Below are positions 4,549 to 5,175 of a stretch of DNA of 5,175 bases, piece by piece. Source of the DNA: Bacteroidales bacterium (lineage in GTDB: Bacteria > Bacteroidota > Bacteroidia > Bacteroidales > FEN-979); NCBI GenBank assembly GCA_023231065.1, contig JALNWE010000124.1:1-5175 (forward strand), in the 5' to 3' direction. The notes under the pieces were generated by a model. It was given only the letters and a program-made list of their open reading frames with translations, searched no databases and was not told where the DNA came from. A program made the translations under genes and the position numbers. The number at the start of each line of letters is the position of its first letter. Position 1 is the stretch's first letter.

Positions 4549-5175
4549 ATGGAAGGTTTTGGTTCCACTTTATTAAATCTAGGCGTTGAAACGGTCAAGA
4601 TAATTCTCCTTGTTTTCCTTATGATGGTAATTGTGGATCTGTTAGATGTCTGGACCAAGGGGAAACTTAGCCGGTTTCTCCGGAACGGGCCAAGAATCAA
4701 ACAATATATAATAGCATCCTCTCTGGGTGCACTTCCGGGATGTTTTGGAGCATTTACAAATGTCTCCCTGTATGTTCATGGATTAATTAGTTTGGGAGCA
4801 CTGACCGGTGCCATGGCTGCAGCTTCCGGGGATGAGGCATTTGTGATGCTCGCATTATTTCCAAAAACAGCCATTATGCTAATTATTATGCTGTTTATTT
4901 TAGGCATTCTTGTGGGCTGGATTGTTGATAAGATTATTGTCAAAGTAAAATTCAAACCTTGCATTGACTGCAAAGAACAGCAGCTTCACCTTCATAAAAA
5001 AGGATTTATACATTACTTAAAGGAACATATCTGGAATCATATTTTACGGAAACACCTTTGGAAAACAGGCTTGTGGACTTTCGGAGCTTTGCTTTTTGTT
5101 GAGTTCGGTGTTCAATATTTGCATCTGAATTCTTTTTCTACCCAATATCCTTTGCTTTTACTCCTGTTTGCTGCA
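4549..5175 (+). CDS. Putative heavy-metal exporter, DUF2899/ArsP_2-like membrane protein, partial, runs off right edge
   Basis: 209 codons are present and open to the window edge. The protein is polytopic: hydrophobic segments at about 13-33, 52-75, 78-97, 104-127 and 173-192, with another starting near 198. The stretch SLGALPGCFGAF (58-69), then GLISLGALTGAM and ASGDEAFVMLALFPK (92-106), is typical of the family described as a putative 10-TM heavy-metal exporter (DUF2899, PF11449). A hydrophilic loop at about 136-170 holds a CxxC (138, 141) and seven histidines, suggesting metal binding at the membrane face; the neighbouring basic residues fit a cytoplasmic side. The gene starts 17 nt after the CobO-like gene, so it is the last visible member of the operon. 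The transported ion is not determined by sequence; manganese, arsenic compounds and other metals have all been suggested for the family. Confidence 0.82.
   Translation, partial: MEGFGSTLLNLGVETVKIILLVFLMMVIVDLLDVWTKGKLSRFLRNGPRIKQYIIASSLGALPGCFGAFTNVSLYVHGLISLGALTGAMAAASGDEAFVMLALFPKTAIMLIIMLFILGILVGWIVDKIIVKVKFKPCIDCKEQQLHLHKKGFIHYLKEHIWNHILRKHLWKTGLWTFGALLFVEFGVQYLHLNSFSTQYPLLLLLFAA

Overview
The window reads as a piece of a Bacteroidota (probably anaerobic, free-living) chromosome. This is inferred from three things: AT-rich DNA; promoters matching the Bacteroidota pattern TTTG ... TAnnTTTG; and an Mrp-type ATPase whose ENMSWFTPA...FG segment is of the type I associate with that phylum. 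Most genes lack a Shine-Dalgarno sequence, which also fits. No RNA genes, insertion sequences or CRISPR arrays are visible.

Layout. Two gene groups diverge from a compact intergenic promoter at about 1345-1452. Leftward (minus strand) run a DUF5320-type small glycine-rich protein, a cysteine-rich NifX/NifB-family (dinitrogenase iron-molybdenum cofactor domain) protein and a hotdog acyl-CoA thioesterase. A second minus-strand unit follows with its own promoter: a DUF134 protein cut short before its helix-turn-helix, then the first 39 codons of another NifX-like protein that runs off the left edge. Rightward (plus strand) run a second DUF5320-type protein, a CGGC-domain cysteine-rich protein, a cysteine-free Mrp/NBP35-like P-loop ATPase, a radical SAM enzyme (COG0731-like), a CobO/BtuR-like corrinoid adenosyltransferase, and the first 209 codons of a polytopic putative heavy-metal exporter (DUF2899/ArsP_2-like) that runs off the right edge. 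From the CGGC gene on, genes are 14-17 nt apart or overlap by 4 nt, so they look like one operon. The DUF5320 gene is separated from it by 126 nt.

How they may work together. NifX-like proteins, Mrp-type ATPases, CGGC proteins and DUF134 regulators are all associated with metal or metal-cluster handling, and the operon ends in a predicted metal exporter. The simplest reading is a locus for binding, assembling or exporting a metal or metal-sulfur species, somewhat like the orange-protein (ORP) clusters of sulfate reducers. Its actual substrate cannot be read from the sequence.

The most distinctive observation is a near-identical palindrome, AATTATGAAC-N4-GTTCA. It occurs in the promoter of the DUF134 gene (383-401) and in the divergent DUF5320 promoter (1385-1403). 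In each case it lies between or over the -33 and -7 elements, so one repressor-like protein probably controls all three transcripts. The natural candidate, the DUF134 protein, is truncated here and should not be able to bind DNA in the usual way.
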